DNA of 64,000 bases from Annona cherimola (GCA_030490835.1 CM059971.1:21941817-22005816); one strand, 5' to 3'; counted from the stretch's first letter, positions 1 through 12,699 are shown. The notes: generated from the sequence alone by a model not told the origin. Numbers and translations: made by a program.

Positions 1-1060
1 CAAACTATCTTAATCTATTTTTTCTCATTTTATTACAAATTGGTCTCACTTTTAAGTTTTCTCGAATTATTTCATTCCTAATTTTATCTTTTCTTGTTTT
101 ACCACTCATCCACCTTAACATTCTCATTTCCGCTACGCTTATTTTTTGTATATGTTATTCTTTAACTGATCAACATTCTGCCCCATAAAGCATAGCAGGT
201 CTCATCATGGTCTTATAAAATTTTTCTTTTAATTTAATTGGAACTCGATGGTCACATAAAATTCCTGAAGCACTTCTTCATTTCTTCCATCCTGCTTGAA
301 TTTTATGTATTATATCTTTCTCAATTTCTCTATTCTCTTGAACTATTGATCCTAAGTACCAAAAGTGATTAGTTCTTATTACTACTTGATTTAAAATCTT
401 AATTAGTTCTCATCCAAGTTCTCACTATTATTAAAATTGCATTTTATATATTCAGTTTTAGTGCAACTAATTCTAAAACCATTAGATTCTAAAGCATCTA
501 CCCACCTATTCAATTTAAAATTTAATCATTCTTTGGTTTCATCTATTAGAACAATGTCATCTACAAGTAACATAGACCAAGGTACTTCTTCTTGGAGATG
601 TCTAGTAATTTCATCTATTACTAAGGTAAAAAGGTAAGGATTCAAAGCTGAGCCTTGATGTAGGTCTATTTTAACTGGGAAGACATTAGTATCTCCACTC
701 ATGGTCATCACATTCGTAACAGCCCCCTCATACATATCTTTAATAATATCAATGTATCCGTCATTAATTCTTTTTTTCCATCACTTGTCATACTAACTTT
801 CTTGGTACTCAATCATAAGTTTTTTTAAATCAATAAAAATCACGTATAAGTTCTTTTGCTTCATCCTATACTTTTCAAATAGTTGTCTAAGTAAGAAAAT
901 AGCTTCTATGGTTGATCTTCGTGGCATAAAATAAAATTGATTTTCGGATACATTAGTTTTTCATCTTAGTCTATGTTCAATTACTCTTTCTCATAATTTC
1001 ATAGTATGACTCATTAATTTTATTCCACGATAATTTGCACAATTTTAAATAAACCATAAT
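1..1060 (-). mobile_element. LINE (non-LTR retrotransposon) reverse-transcriptase fragment, decayed
   Basis: Reading the minus strand from about 1040 down, conceptual translation gives the RT landmarks of plant L1-type LINEs in the expected order: PRRSTIEAIFLLRQL (about 930-890), FIDLKK (about 830), the open stretch 735-526 with LHQGSALNPYLFTLVIDEI and the catalytic LLVDDIVLIDE, then GFRISCTKTEYIKC (about 480-430) from the thumb region. Stops and frame breaks separate these blocks, so no functional enzyme is encoded. The fragment runs off the left edge, so its 3' end and poly(A) tail are not seen. A short relative of its distal part recurs at about 21184-21265. The family assignment is firm; the lineage within LINEs is not resolved. 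Confidence 0.88.
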
Positions 1061-1420
1061 ATGTGTATCATATAACGGATACAGAAGTAATCTTTCTTTC
1101 ATATCACAAATAGACATATAGTCATGAGCCGAATTTAAATGGAATTCTTGACATAAATATTTATTTATTCACATGAAATCAATACGTTCATTCATCTAAA
1201 ACATGCAAGTAAATAATATTTAGTTTTGCTCCTTCGCTTGGGCCTTGTACCTTCCTAGGGTTTGGGGAAAAACAAAACGTGAGTGATAAACTTAGCAAGC
1301 AAGTATTTTCATTTTAAACCTTTTTCAAAACCCCTTTTTCCTTGAAAATATTTCATGGCCCAAATTTTGGGCTTTTCAAAGTTGAAGCATATGCCCGTAA
1401 ACCTTTTCGTATAAATCTTT

Positions 1421-1660
1421 TTTCATGGGGACATTCTCATGTCCTAAAATATTTTCATAAACACTTTTTTTTCATGTGGACATTCTCGTGTCCTAAAATA
1501 TTTTCATGAAAATCTTTTTCCATGTGGACATTCTTATGTCCTAAAATATTTTCATGTAAACTCTTTTTTCATGTGGACATTTTTATGCCCTAAAATATTT
1601 TTGTATAAATTCTTTTTTTCATGTGGACATTCTTATGTTCGAAAATATTTTCATGCATCT
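1421..1660. repeat. Minisatellite, five copies of about 49 bp
   Basis: Units start at 1421, 1470, 1518, 1567 and about 1618. Each contains TTTCATGTGGACATTCT followed by TATGTCCTAAAATATTTTC, with point differences between copies. The constant spacing and shared phrase show tandem amplification inside the LTR-like region. Confidence 0.85.
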
Positions 1661-2851
1661 ATTTTAGGACTTTTTAAAAGTATATGCAAATACGCCTCTA
1701 TCCCTCTAGTAGGTGACACGTACCAAGTGATCATCCTTTCATAGGAAAGAAACCTTTCATGTGATAGCATGCAAGCTCTGCGGCTATTTTTGAACCCTCG
1801 CCCATTTTAGAAAGGACACCACCGGCTTCCCACCTTTCAATAACGACTTGGCCATATGTAGAAGCTGCCACCAGTTCATCTGCGACCGCCTCTACCATGG
1901 ACATATTCATCATTATGGTGCACCATACATCATTTTTATCCACATCGACATGCTAGCATGATTTCATAAATCATATAGACCTTGGTCTGTGTCCTCTTGA
2001 AATATCACTGACATCAGTTTATATTTTTTCTCAAAATTGAAAACTTGGCAACTTTGTGTCCTTTTAAAAAAAAAACTAAAAACTTGTTAATTCTATGCCT
2101 TTTTCAAAACTGAAAGCTAGGCGACTCTATGCCAAGGTCATTTCATAAATAATGAATATGCAACTATATCATTTTCATTCATTTCATAATTATTCATGTG
2201 ATAGTATGCTAGCCTTGTGAAATCCTTGCCATATGGTAGATGACACTTATCAAGTGATCAACTACCCACGGAAACATAATTAGTTTACTAAAAGATGCCG
2301 ACCACACCGACTTGAAAATTTCAAGGGCACAACTACCCATGCAAACATGATTTTTCTTACCCTAACTAGCCTCCTAACTTTCTATGCATGACTGTCATCC
2401 AACCCCTAACATTATATGCCTCAATCACATGACATATCGGTCATTCTCATATTGAGAAGACTTGCATATTCATTTTGAACACAATTTGTAAAACAATATT
2501 CAAATCACAAATTTGGGATGACCACCCTTAAATGGTTTTAAAATCATCAATATAAAGTAGTTTTCAAAATTCAAAGAATTTCAAAACATGTCAATTTTTA
2601 AGAAAAATCTATAGCTTCAAAGTTTTACTTGTTTACTCATAAACAAGTTTCAAAATTAATATGATAAAGAAATTTTGAAATCCTTCAATATTAAAAAAAA
2701 GTACATTTTGAAAAGCTTTTCTTGCAAATATTTTTATTTCTATTTTTGGGCTTTGCAAAATATATGCAATGCATCTTTTCTATTAATCTACTTCAACATC
2801 ATATTTTTCATTTATACGACATCCTTATCATTCCTATATATATATATATAT

Positions 2852-2920
2852 GAGGCCTGATCATTTCAGGCCGGCCGCACGGGGCTGCTCCGTGCGTCCG
2901 GCCTGAAATGATCACGCCTC
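2852..2920. repeat. GC-rich near-perfect inverted repeat (33-bp arms, 3-nt loop) set in a TA run
   Basis: The left arm 2852-2884 (GAGGCCTGATCATTTCAGG...) pairs with the right arm 2888-2920 at 30 of 33 positions around a CTG loop. It is much richer in GC than its surroundings and is flanked on both sides by TATATATA (2835-2850 and 2921-2930). A very small foldback/MITE inserted at TA fits best; a transcribed hairpin is possible. No protein is encoded. Confidence 0.85.
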
Positions 2921-3410
2921 TATATATATAACAAAAACATGCATATTCTTTGAATGCCATTAACAAACACAAACCAAATAATCTAACACAATTAACTTAT
3001 CAGGTTGGCTATCCTTAAACTCTTTTAGAAACATCAGCATAAAACATTTTCAAATCATTTTTCTATTGAAAGAGATTCCAAATATTCCAAGAATATTTTT
3101 TCAAATGTTTTGCTTGAAAATACCATTTTTGTAAAGAAATCAAAAATTTCTTTTCATAAATCAAACTTTCTTAAATCAAATTTCTTTGCACAAACCCTTT
3201 TAAAATATTTAAATGAAATAATTTCTAAACACTTCAATAATTAGAAAAGGTTGCTTAAAATGAAGCAACCCCCAAAGATATCCATATTTGAAAGATAACA
3301 TTTCAAAAGGTTTTGCTTGCTTTCAAATATCATTTCATAAAGGAAATCAACTTCCTTATCATAAAAATCCTTTTTGAAGTATGATTTTAAAGGGCTTATC
3401 TACATATATC

Positions 3411-3650
3411 ATTTCAACACTTGAAATGAAATCAACATGTTAGAAAGTTTACTTGCTTACAAGCAAATCCTAGAATCATCAGTATAAAGCGCTTTCAAAT
3501 ATTTCAACACATGAAATGAAATCAACATTTTAAAAATAATTTTTCTTGCTAACAAGCAAATCTTAGATTCATTAGTATAAAGTCATTTCAAACATTTCAA
3601 TACTTGAGATGAAATCTATATTTTGAAAAGTTCGTTTTCTTACCTATGGA
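3411..3650. repeat. Minisatellite, about 2.6 copies of 90-93 bp
   Basis: Copies begin at 3411, 3501 and 3594 with ATTTCAACAC(T/A)TGA(A/G)ATGAAATC. They continue through a shared TTGCT(T/A)ACAAGCAAATC and TCAGTATAAAG segment. The third copy is partial. Confidence 0.8.
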
Positions 3651-5155
3651 AAATTCGCTCATCCTTTGGATCTTTTTCTTGCCTTCACTTAAACAAGTGG
3701 AAAATGATCATCTTATATGCTTGTATATTATCATATACTTGCATGTCTTGCCTTTTATTTAATTCATGTTCATATATCACTTGTCTCCAACTCTTTTATG
3801 GTCTCAACTTATATGTGACTCATAGCATGTTTGCCTTAATCATTTCTTCTTTTAAGATGAACATCATCATATCATATGTTACATATATGCACATTTTTCA
3901 ATGGTGAGCCATTCATTTAACTCAATACCCTCATCTAGGGTATTTAATCTCTTTTCAATCATTCAATATAGTTACTTGAAACTATAGCAAGCTAAGTTCA
4001 AATAAGGTTTCTCAACTTCATATTTACCCTTCTAATACTCTCTTTTTCACACACCTATGTGACCTTGTAATTAATTGCTTTGAACACTAACTTTTGTAGC
4101 CGTTCAAGGCAATTATCTATGACTTATATTAAGTCATTTCTTTGTCAAATTTCTCAAATTTTCTACCACTGACGAAACAGCCATGTAAATTCATATTTTC
4201 ACTAAGTTTTGCTTTCTCAATTGCACCTTAATGATATCCACATGATAATTTATCAAACATCCACTCTTGTGGTTTTGTTAAGTGCTTGTTCATAAACTTT
4301 ATCAACATAAATTCACTTTAAATTTCTGGATTATATCATCATTCCAAAACAGACATGTTTTGTCTCATTTTTTGTTAAATTCCACTTGTATAATTGCACC
4401 TCGATGATGTATACATTAAATATAATATTTCCACAACTCTTGTGATCTTTCAAGGCACTTATTCATAGTTGATAGCAACCATTTTGGCATCAAAATTTTT
4501 GTAATAACTATCTTTTCTAAAACAGTCATGTTTTGCTAAGTTTCCTTTCCATACTAGGATATTAATCCAATATGCATGCCATATCACAACTTAGCACTTG
4601 TATTTGCTATCAACACTCTTATTACACTCTTTACTAATCCACATATCATATGATAATTAAGAACAACTAAAACAAAAATTTCTTTTCAATTAACACATAC
4701 TTGAACGTCTCTTAAGCATGGGATAAATCAAACATCCAATCATGATTTAACCTATTGTTTGGGCGTCACTTTAAGCATGGTATAACCTAATAATTAATCA
4801 ACAAAATACCCATATAATAATCTATTTTGGACGTCCAAGGGGCTATCCATTGCTGAAATTTTTTCTCCTTTGCAAGCTTGCTAAAACGTCTCGGTCTACC
4901 CTCTTTCACCTATTTATAATGCTTAACTTTACACTTGGTTTGCCACCTACTAACCATAGTTAAAATTACATTTATTGCCATTAATTGCTGCTCAAATTTG
5001 AGCCATACAAGTGTCCTATCTTGCCTCCTTATCATCTTCATTATCACTTGCATTTAATGGCTATTGTCACCTTGCATTTCTTTCATTAATTACACTTGCC
5101 ACCTCTCACCTTATCTTGTCACCTCTCATTTATTGCACCTTATGTGATAAGGTTT

Positions 5156-7135
5156 TGTTCGCAATCTCACTGCAAGTGCACGGGTCGCAGATTGTAGTAT
5201 ATAAATTATTGATCCACAGAGAATTCAGGACTAAAAATTTTACTTTTAAACGCCTTCGTGTTGGATATGAGGAGAATATATAAAATGAAATAGAAAAGTG
5301 GAAGAGAATAAAATGAAAAAGAAATAAAAAAAATGGTAAGAGAAAATTGACAATTATAACAAGTAGAGAAAACAAGAGTGCGAGTACCTGGGATTTCACA
5401 TGCGTCTTTTGCAATGGGTAGGGATATGATTATTTAATCTAATATTGTTTGTTAAAGGAAAACAAATCCTAATTTATCCTTGCACCTTCTCTCTAAACTT
5501 ACAAAGCATACCCTAATTTTCTTAACCACCTATTCTCATGGGATTAAGTTAATTAGAATCCATTAAGTTCTGTAGTTCGTTCATAGAATTCCTCAAGGTC
5601 ATTATGCCTATTCTCATGATCTTAGATTTTTAGGTTAATATCTTGATTATCATATATTAGGTTTTCACCTCTCGGTTCCTCACCTAATATATGGAATCAT
5701 ACTAAAGTACAGGCCCATATACAAAGTAAGCATAAAAATCACAAGATATTAAATTAACAACAATATCCACCATAAATAAATTAAAAACCTGCACCACGCT
5801 ATGTTATACGCATGCTACATCCTAAACCCTAGATTTAGGATTTAGCCAAACATGTTTAAGTCCAAAACAAAATTAAAATCCAAATCCATTTAAATAAGAT
5901 AATTAAAATTAAAAAAGGAAAAGATAGAAAAGCTTATTGGTTTGAAGCCTCGATGGTGTGTCGGCTGCTCCACGCAACTCGTCAGTCTGCCTCTTGCCCG
6001 TGCTCTCCACCTCCTTGCTCTCTCTCTTTCTCTTTCTCTCTATAAAGTATGCGCGGAAAATCTCTCTCCTGGAATTTTTCTCTTCTCCCTCGTTGGATGC
6101 TTGCTGCCCCTTTTATATCCATCCATAAGTACGCATAGGTGGGCCCCATATTTCCCAACGCAATTTGAATTTGCGTTGGAAAATTGCGTTGGATTTGGCT
6201 GCGTAATAGGTGGGCCCCAATTTAAACACAATCTAAATTGTTGGACACTTAAACAAATTATGCAGCTTAGAACATCTATTTCTTGACGGCTAATCTGAAA
6301 ATTGGAACTGATGAATGGCCCGGATTTAAAAGATGAAATATTGGACGAATGGATGGGATGCTGCTGTTCGGTGGAATTTCTGTTGGTGGACCGCTTGTTT
6401 TAAGGGACGGCTCAGATCTAATTAAAAGGCTTGGATGATACTGGAATTCTTGACGGTTAAGATCTTGTAGGGGTTGGACGGTCTGGATTTTGTAGATCAA
6501 TAATGGACAGCATGATCATCTTGGACGATTTGGATTTGAATGGACGATGCTGATATTTTCTGGATTTGAATGGACGGTCCAGAAATTGTGGACAGCTTCT
6601 TTGCTGCTTGTACAGCTGAGATGTTTTCTTGGCCATTAATCTTCTGGACAGCTGGTGGGGTCCACTGCATTGCTGGTTTGGATTAAATGGTCGGTTGGAT
6701 CATGGCTGGACAAAAATCTGGACATGCTGATTTTTGGACAGTTTCAATTTATAAAAGCCGGACGGCCAGATTTGATGATCTGATGGACGGCTAGGATGCA
6801 TTTGATTTACTGCTGAATTTCTGACATGCTAAAGGAATTTGAACGGTGCAGATGCGATTTCTGATGGACGGCCAGGAGGCATTTGCTGGACGGTGGAGTT
6901 TTGCCGAAAAATCCAAGCTGTTGATTTGTTGGGCGGTGGAATGCATTGGACGATCAGATTTGCTGGACGTTAATTGCATAAGCTGGATCGTTGCATGATT
7001 TCTGAAATCTCTGGTGGGCCCCACTTCTGGACGTAATTTGAATTTGCGTAAAAATCTGTTTGCGCAAATACATCTTGAGGTGAAGCTTGGACGAGATCTT
7101 GTGGGGCCCACTTGGTGTAGTTTGTTTTCCTGCAA
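5156..7135 (-). mobile_element. Ty3/gypsy LTR remnant (Tat/Athila-like), minus orientation
   Basis: Plus-strand 5156-5220 (TGTTCGCAATCTCACTGCAA, then GTGCACGGGTCGCAG and GATCCACAGAG) is the reverse complement of the sequence common at 3' ends of Tat/Athila-type LTRs, where CTCTGTGGATC and GCACTTGC precede the terminal CA. A long non-coding tract with a pyrimidine-rich, TATA-containing segment (6016-6050) follows. The left boundary TG at 5156 is plausible. The right boundary near 7131 is uncertain, and no matching target-site duplication was found. ORFs here (for example 5942-6286) look accidental. Confidence 0.45.
6290..7110. repeat. Degenerate short-period array built on (T)GGACGGnnnGATTTG
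   Basis: The words GGACGG, GGACGAT, GGACAGC and CTGGACG, commonly followed by GATTTG, GAATTTG or GCTGAT, recur every 20-40 bp across roughly 800 bp. No fixed period is visible by eye. This is a decayed minisatellite or compositional island inside the LTR remnant. It has no coding signature. Confidence 0.5.
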
Positions 7136-8880
7136 AAAATATTTAAATCATTAACTCGTCAAAATCATTAGTGGGTTATTATTATAAAAATTATTTTAAG
7201 CCCATCTAATTTCATGGCAACAAAAAAATGTAATTTCAAGCTGAAAGATTATAAAAACTATTTAAATAACATGAAATTAATATTTAAAAACAATTGTTCC
7301 AAAACACATATTTTAAATCAAATTTCACATTAAACTCAATTACTTACCCACAAAATTGGTATAAAATGCCTCCAAAATATGTTACTAATTTTCAATTATC
7401 AGATTTATTAATGCATATTTGCTTTTTATCTCTTCCATTTAATGCTCTTGAGATAGGGTTCATTAATGCAAATGCCTTTTTGATAATCACCTTGCTAATC
7501 AAGAGTTTATCATGTGATTTGACATAATCAACTCCATTTATAACCTAGGGCACATTCCCTTGACTTTTCATAAAAAATTTCATCCTTAAATGATCAATTT
7601 TAGCTAAGATATGATCATTTAACATCAATCCATGGCATTTCATGAAATTTCTTGTTTAACAACTTTCTCATCACAATACTCATAATCCACTCCCTTCATT
7701 TTGTAGGGTACCCTAACTAACGTTTACCCTAAAAATTTCAAGTCAACTTGCACTTTTGTCTTAGTTAACTTAATCCCTTCCAATTGAACCCTTGCTTGCC
7801 ATGTGTCCCTATCTTGGTATAATTGTCAACTCCCCATTTATTTAGTTGACTTTAATCTTGCCCAAATGCACCTTACAATGTCACATGTCCAAACTTGTCG
7901 CACAAGTCAACTTTAGCTTTTGCATCTTATTTATGGCAATTGACTTTTGATGATCAAAGTCAATGCTTTAATCACACCCTCATTATTAATATTTAATCTC
8001 ATTTAAAACATATTATTTACGGTTTTCTAACAAGGTTTGACAAAATTCCATCCATTCATATCATATGACTCATTAACTTATCCATTCATAAAAAATTTTA
8101 TCTCAAAATAATGAACATAGGCTAAGATATTAGCAAAATGAACTTAATTCATAAAATATCATTTAACTCTAATCATTTTATCCATTTCCATTCATAATTT
8201 TCATGATTCAAACCATTCATCATGTAGGGCATGCCAACTGAGGTTTTCTCTTAAAATTTCATATCATTCCACCTTGTGTATCATAAGATATGAATTAATC
8301 AACCAACAAATCAATAATAAAATACAAATATAGCATTAATTAACATGCCACCTAAGCAATCTCTTAACCATTTTGTCTTGTAGTGCTTTTTTTCAAGATA
8401 ACCAAAAGTAATTAAATAAATCATTTTGCTTGACTTGTCACCCTAATCCCATCCATCAAAATTAAAGGGCATGGAATTTTAATCATTTTCCACTAATCTC
8501 ATCCATACAAACTCTAAGCTACATTTGTTATGCTTTAAGATAGGTGGGGTTCCACAAGGCCAACAATTCACACGTGGATGATGCGGCATGAGGCTTGATT
8601 CGAAAGTTTTGTTGAGAAAATTTTAGGCCAAGTAGATAAAATCGAAGGAAATCTTCATCAATAAGGAACTACCGCAGTTGGTGGAGACCAAGGTACGATT
8701 ACAAACCAACAGAGAGAAAGATTGGTAATCCAAGATAAAACAACCAAATATAACTAGGGAAGAGGAAAGAACTAGTGAAGGCGATCAAGATCACCTTAGT
8801 GGTTCTCGACCAGGAGCAGGAGAGCAAGCTGCCGAATCCTCATCCACCACAACGCTCTCCAAAGACTACCGTGCTAGAGA
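7136..8880. other. Non-coding AT-rich stretch; nothing recognised
   Basis: There is no credible ORF, RNA gene or terminal repeat. The text resembles the 2-5 kb region (frequent TTTCAT, CATTTAA and ATCATTT words), so it may be the other side of the same old LTR interrupted by the 5.2-7.1 kb remnant. That is inference only. Confidence 0.4.
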
Positions 8881-8883
8881 GGA

Positions 8884-9620
8884 AAGAGATAAGAAGGATG
8901 CTAGTGCTTTTCATCAACAACATACTCCTTCTTTTTCAGTAGGTGATAATACGGTAGCTGAGAATTGGTTGTTGGCTACTAACAAAATATTAGAGTTCCT
9001 TGAATACTTGGATCGACAAGAGGTGTTATTTTACTGAATTCAAATTGGATGGAGTTGCCTACCATTGGTGGCAAACACAAAAGAGAATCCTAGAGAGCAA
9101 GAAAGAAGAGATTACTTAGCAAAGATTCTTCGATGCCTTCTATGAGAAGTTTTTCTCACCAACTATTTGGATTGCTAAAGCTCGAGAGTTTGCAGAGTTG
9201 AAGCAAGGAGAGATGTCCTAATATGGTCGAAGATGATGATGCTCGAATCCAAAGGTTCTAAAATGGTATCAATGAAAGCATTCGAGATATGGTGATGGTT
9301 GAGTCATGTGAAACATATGGCAAGGAAGTGGATTGAGCGATGTGGGCTAAGATGACAATAACTCAGCTCAATAAGATTTTGTAAGGAAGAGATTAGGGAT
9401 TATATTAAAGGAGAAACTTTAAGTAAAAAGCTGAACACAGACATTTGGGACCTCAACGGGTTAAGAGTCTAAGAGCAAAATAGCCTATAAGACGAATGGG
9501 TAGAAAAAGAAGTGCAAATGATATAATTAGTTATTGCAGGGACATTATCGCCTTCCTCTTGGCACTTGTCACAAGTGCAGAGAGGTTAGACATTCATTAG
9601 AGAATTCTCCAGTGGTAGTG
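8884..9620 (+). pseudogene. Chromovirus gag remnant with degraded zinc knuckle
   Basis: Conceptual translation with several stops and frame changes gives FSVGDNTVAENWLLATNKI, YHWWQT, FFDAFYEKFF and REFAELKQGEMS. This is the characteristic Ty3/gypsy Gag (retrotrans_gag) order ending in the LKQG-MS box. A CHKCREVRH near 9570 is a damaged CCHC nucleocapsid knuckle. In life this protein would package element RNA. Here it cannot be made, and it is followed on the same strand by protease, RT, RNase H, integrase and chromodomain remnants. Confidence 0.75.
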
Positions 9621-9733
9621 GTATAATTTTGATGTAAAATGCCAGGAAATATGGAAAAATTTTGTGTTGTTGTTGGAGCACTAACTCCCCATTAACCTCA
9701 AAATTAGAATAGGCAAGTGGAGAAACCAGTGGG

Positions 9734-10102
9734 GTGACAACAAAATATGCAAAATCATGGGGCAAGACAGTCGACAAATGTTTTTTTGAACTACACCCAA
9801 GACAAGCTCAGGTATCAGTAGACAGAATTACAAGTATTGTAAAGGTTTGCAATATCTATGCTAGAACATTTTTTGATGCTAATGTAGATTTTTTATTTAT
9901 CACATCTGATTTTGTCAAAGAGAATAACATACCAACGAGGCCATTAGTGGAAGAGTTAATTATTACATCACCAATGGGAGGTAGTCTTTCTGTGAGGAGC
10001 GTATGTTATTCATGTCCTATTGACATCAAGGAACTAGTGATGCCAACTGACTCGGTAGTAATGCCGATGAAAGACCTAGATGTAATTTTGGTATGGGATT
10101 AG
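9734..10102 (+). pseudogene. Retropepsin-like aspartic protease remnant of the chromovirus
   Basis: An open stretch of about 120 codons reads TFFDANVDFLFITSDFVKEN, then LVEELIITSPMGGSL and VMPMKDLDVILVWD. This matches the gypsy protease pattern, where a D-[ST]-G-A active site precedes HSFI-x-FV and a later M-x-DVILGMD. The catalytic triad is lost (DAN in place of DSG/DTG). It lies directly between gag and RT in the normal order for this superfamily. Confidence 0.8.
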
Positions 10103-10399
10103 ATGACCAACTGGGTAACACACATTAGTCCACAGAAACAAAAGATTACAATTATTATACCCAATCAAGTGGTTCAGTTTAAAGGAAATAGATAAAAAAA
10201 ATGTCACATATGAACACAGCTATGCAAACCTTGAGGAAAATCAGGCAAGGATGTTATCGATTCTTTGTATCGGCCATGAAAATAAGTGAGGTTGAAGTAA
10301 AACTGAAGAATGTCTTGATAGTTAGGGAATTTCTTGATTTTTTATAGAAATTTTCAAGATTACCACTGGCATGAGAGATTAATTTTTAGATCGATTTAG

Positions 10400-11150
10400 T
10401 TCTGAGAACTGGTCTAATCTCAAGAGCCTCATATCTCATGATGCCAGCAGAACTTAAAGAGTTGAAAGAACAACTGCAAGAGTTAGAGGACTTGGGGTTT
10501 ATTTTTCCGAGTTCGTTACCTTGGGGAGCACCTGTGTTCTTTGTTGAAAAGAAAGACGATAGTATGCGACTATACATTGATTACTGGGAAATAAATAAGG
10601 TGATAATTAAGAATAAATATCTTCTCTCATGCATCAATGTTTTTTTGACTAACTACAAGGTGTGTTTGTGTTCTCAAAGATAGACTTAAGGTCAGGGTAC
10701 CACCAATTGAGAGTCAGAGAAGAAGACATTCCAAAGATAGTTTTTCGTACTTGGTATGGTCACTTTGGGTTCCTGGTGATGCCATTTGGGTTGACCACTG
10801 CCCTAGATACATTTACAGATCTAATGAATAGAGAGTGTTTTGATAATTCTGAGATTGGTGTGTAGTGTTATTCATTGATGATATCTTGGTATATTCCAAG
10901 GAGAATGAGAGAATGAGCAGCAACTGAAAGAAGTATTGCAAGTCCTTAGGGAAAAGAAACTTTATGCTAAACTTAAGAAGTGTGAGTTTTGACTAGAAAG
11001 TGTTGCTTTTCTTGGGCATATAATTAGTGGCAAAGGGGTCTCTATTGATCCAGAGAAGATTAAGGTTGTAGTGTCTTAGGAGAGATAGACTACAGTGATC
11101 AAGATAAGAAGTTTCCTAGGATTGATAAGTTATTACAGACGGTTTATGGA
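10400..11150 (+). pseudogene. Ty3/gypsy reverse transcriptase remnant (chromovirus)
   Basis: Successive frames give [15 protein letters not shown] with [22 protein letters not shown] (10438-10620), [15 protein letters not shown] with [15 protein letters not shown] (10662-10810), and the catalytic FIDDILVYSK (about 10870-10905). A C-F-LGH--S block follows near 11010. Frameshifts near 10660 and 10860 and a stop after GV break the frame. All conserved RT boxes remain in order, so identification is secure although the gene is dead. Confidence 0.9.
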
Positions 11151-11159
11151 GAACTTTTC

Positions 11160-11720
11160 TTACATTACGGTGTCATTAACTCGGTTAACCTGAAATAATA
11201 TCAAATTTATTCGGACAAAGAACTATAAGAAAAGTTTCTAAGAGTTGAAAAATGATTAACGATGGCACCAATTTTGGCCTTACCGGTAAGTGGAAAAGGT
11301 TTTGTGCTTTATAGTGACGCCTCCAGGAGTGGTCTGGGATGTGTATTACTACAACAAGGGAGGGTAATAGATTTGCTGTCACTACTTATATGGTGAAAGG
11401 GGCAGAGATATTCACGGGTTATAAAAGTTTAAAATACATATTCTTCCAAAAGGAATTAAATCTTCGGAATGAAGATTGTTGGAATTACTGAAAGACTATG
11501 ATATTTAATTCAATATCATCTAGGGAACACCAATGTAGTGGCAGACGCTCCTAGCCGAAAAATGAAGCTAGTGGTTGCAGCCTTGATTATCCAACAAGAG
11601 GAGTTGCTATGGCAGTTTGAAGCCTTAGAGATAGAGGTAATATCCTCTCGAGAGGCTGCACAACTAGGTGTTTTGTAGTTGCAATCCTTTTTTGAAGAGA
11701 AAATCAAAGAAGTACAGAAG
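11160..11720 (+). pseudogene. RNase H domain remnant of the chromovirus
   Basis: After the RT block, translation reads APILALPVSGKGFVLYSDAS with RSGLGCVLLQQGRVI. This is the usual start of the gypsy RNase H (YSDAS carrying the first catalytic aspartate). Further on, NTNVVADAPSRK near 11530-11560 corresponds to the N-x-VADALSRK box before integrase. Several stops intervene. Confidence 0.82.
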
Positions 11721-11799
11721 CAAGATTCACTTGTCTAAAAATATTAAACAGAATGAATCAAGGTCAATCTACTTATTTTCAGTAAGGGACTGATGGTGT

Positions 11800-12650
11800 T
11801 TTGATGCTTTTGAAGAGAATTATGGTTCCAATGAAGGAAAAACTACAAAGAGAACTTCTTGAAGAAGCTCACCAGTCAAGATTCTCTGTTCATCTAAGTA
11901 ATACTAAGATGTACAAGTATTTGAGTCAGAGATACTAATGAAAGAAAATGTGAGTGAAGATGGCGAGATTTGTGTCTCAGTATATGGTTTGCCACCGAGT
12001 AAAACTAGAAAAGCGGAAACTGGGAGGCTTATTGCTACTGTTGGAGATACAAAGTGCAAATAAGAACACATTATTATGGATTTGTGACTGCATTGCCAAA
12101 AACACAAAGCTAAATGGATGCATTATGGGTAGTGGTAGATCACTTTACTAAGTCAGCGCATTTTCTACCTTATCGAATGACCTATCGGATGGAGCAAATG
12201 ACAGAGTTGTATATGAGAGAGATTGTTAGACTTCATGTTGTTCCTATATCCATACTCTCTTATAGAGACAGAAGATGTCTCTAAATTTTGGCAAAAATTG
12301 CAAACAACTACGGATACAAAGTCATGCCTGAGTACTATATATCATCCACAAACAAATGACCAATTTAAGAGGACCATCCAGATATTAGAGGACCTACTGC
12401 GGTCTTGTGTATTAGACTTACAAGGCTCATGGGTTGAGCATTTGGCAATATCAGTTTGTTTATAACAATAGTTATCAAGCAAGTATTGGTATGTCTCCTT
12501 TCAAAGCCTTATATGGGAAGAAATGTCACACCCTAATGTACTGGGAAGAAGTCAATCAGCGGAAGATATTAGCACTAGAACTGATTAAACAGGCTACTAA
12601 GGCAGTGCAGTTGATTAGGAAGAGATTGGTGATCACTCAGGATCGATAGA
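11800..12650 (+). pseudogene. Integrase remnant of the chromovirus
   Basis: Pieces in order: H-G--K----L--RY (about 11900), a C--C knuckle region around MARFVSQYMVCHRVK (11954-12000), the DDE core start ALWVVVDHFTKSAHFLPY (about 12122-12175), and YNNSYQASIGMSPFKALYGK (12450-12530), the conserved C-terminal part of the core. Frameshifts and stops make it non-functional. Strand and order agree with the upstream RT and downstream chromodomain. Confidence 0.88.
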
Positions 12651-12699
12651 AAAGTATGCTGATGGAAAACAACGTGATTTGCAATTTTCAGTTGGGAAA

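Larger units (their letters stand above)
1061..5155. other. Non-coding AT-rich DNA, probably a long gypsy-type LTR remnant (minus)
   Basis: No credible ORF. The minus strand has a TATA-like box (ATTATAAATAGG, 4909-4920) followed by a leader-like stretch. Near 1240-1300 there is a segment of the kind seen at Del/Tekay-type LTR 3' ends (CTTAGCAAGC-rich). Two minisatellites and a GC-rich hairpin lie inside and are listed separately. Termini, target-site duplication and primer-binding site were not found, so the LTR reading is inference. Confidence 0.3.

Noticed and set aside
5942..6286. 114-codon ORF with an apparent hydrophobic start
   Set aside because: It lies in a gypsy LTR remnant, and its hydrophobic part comes from a CTCTCTCTTTCTC tract. 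There is no homologous motif and an opposite-strand ORF overlaps it.
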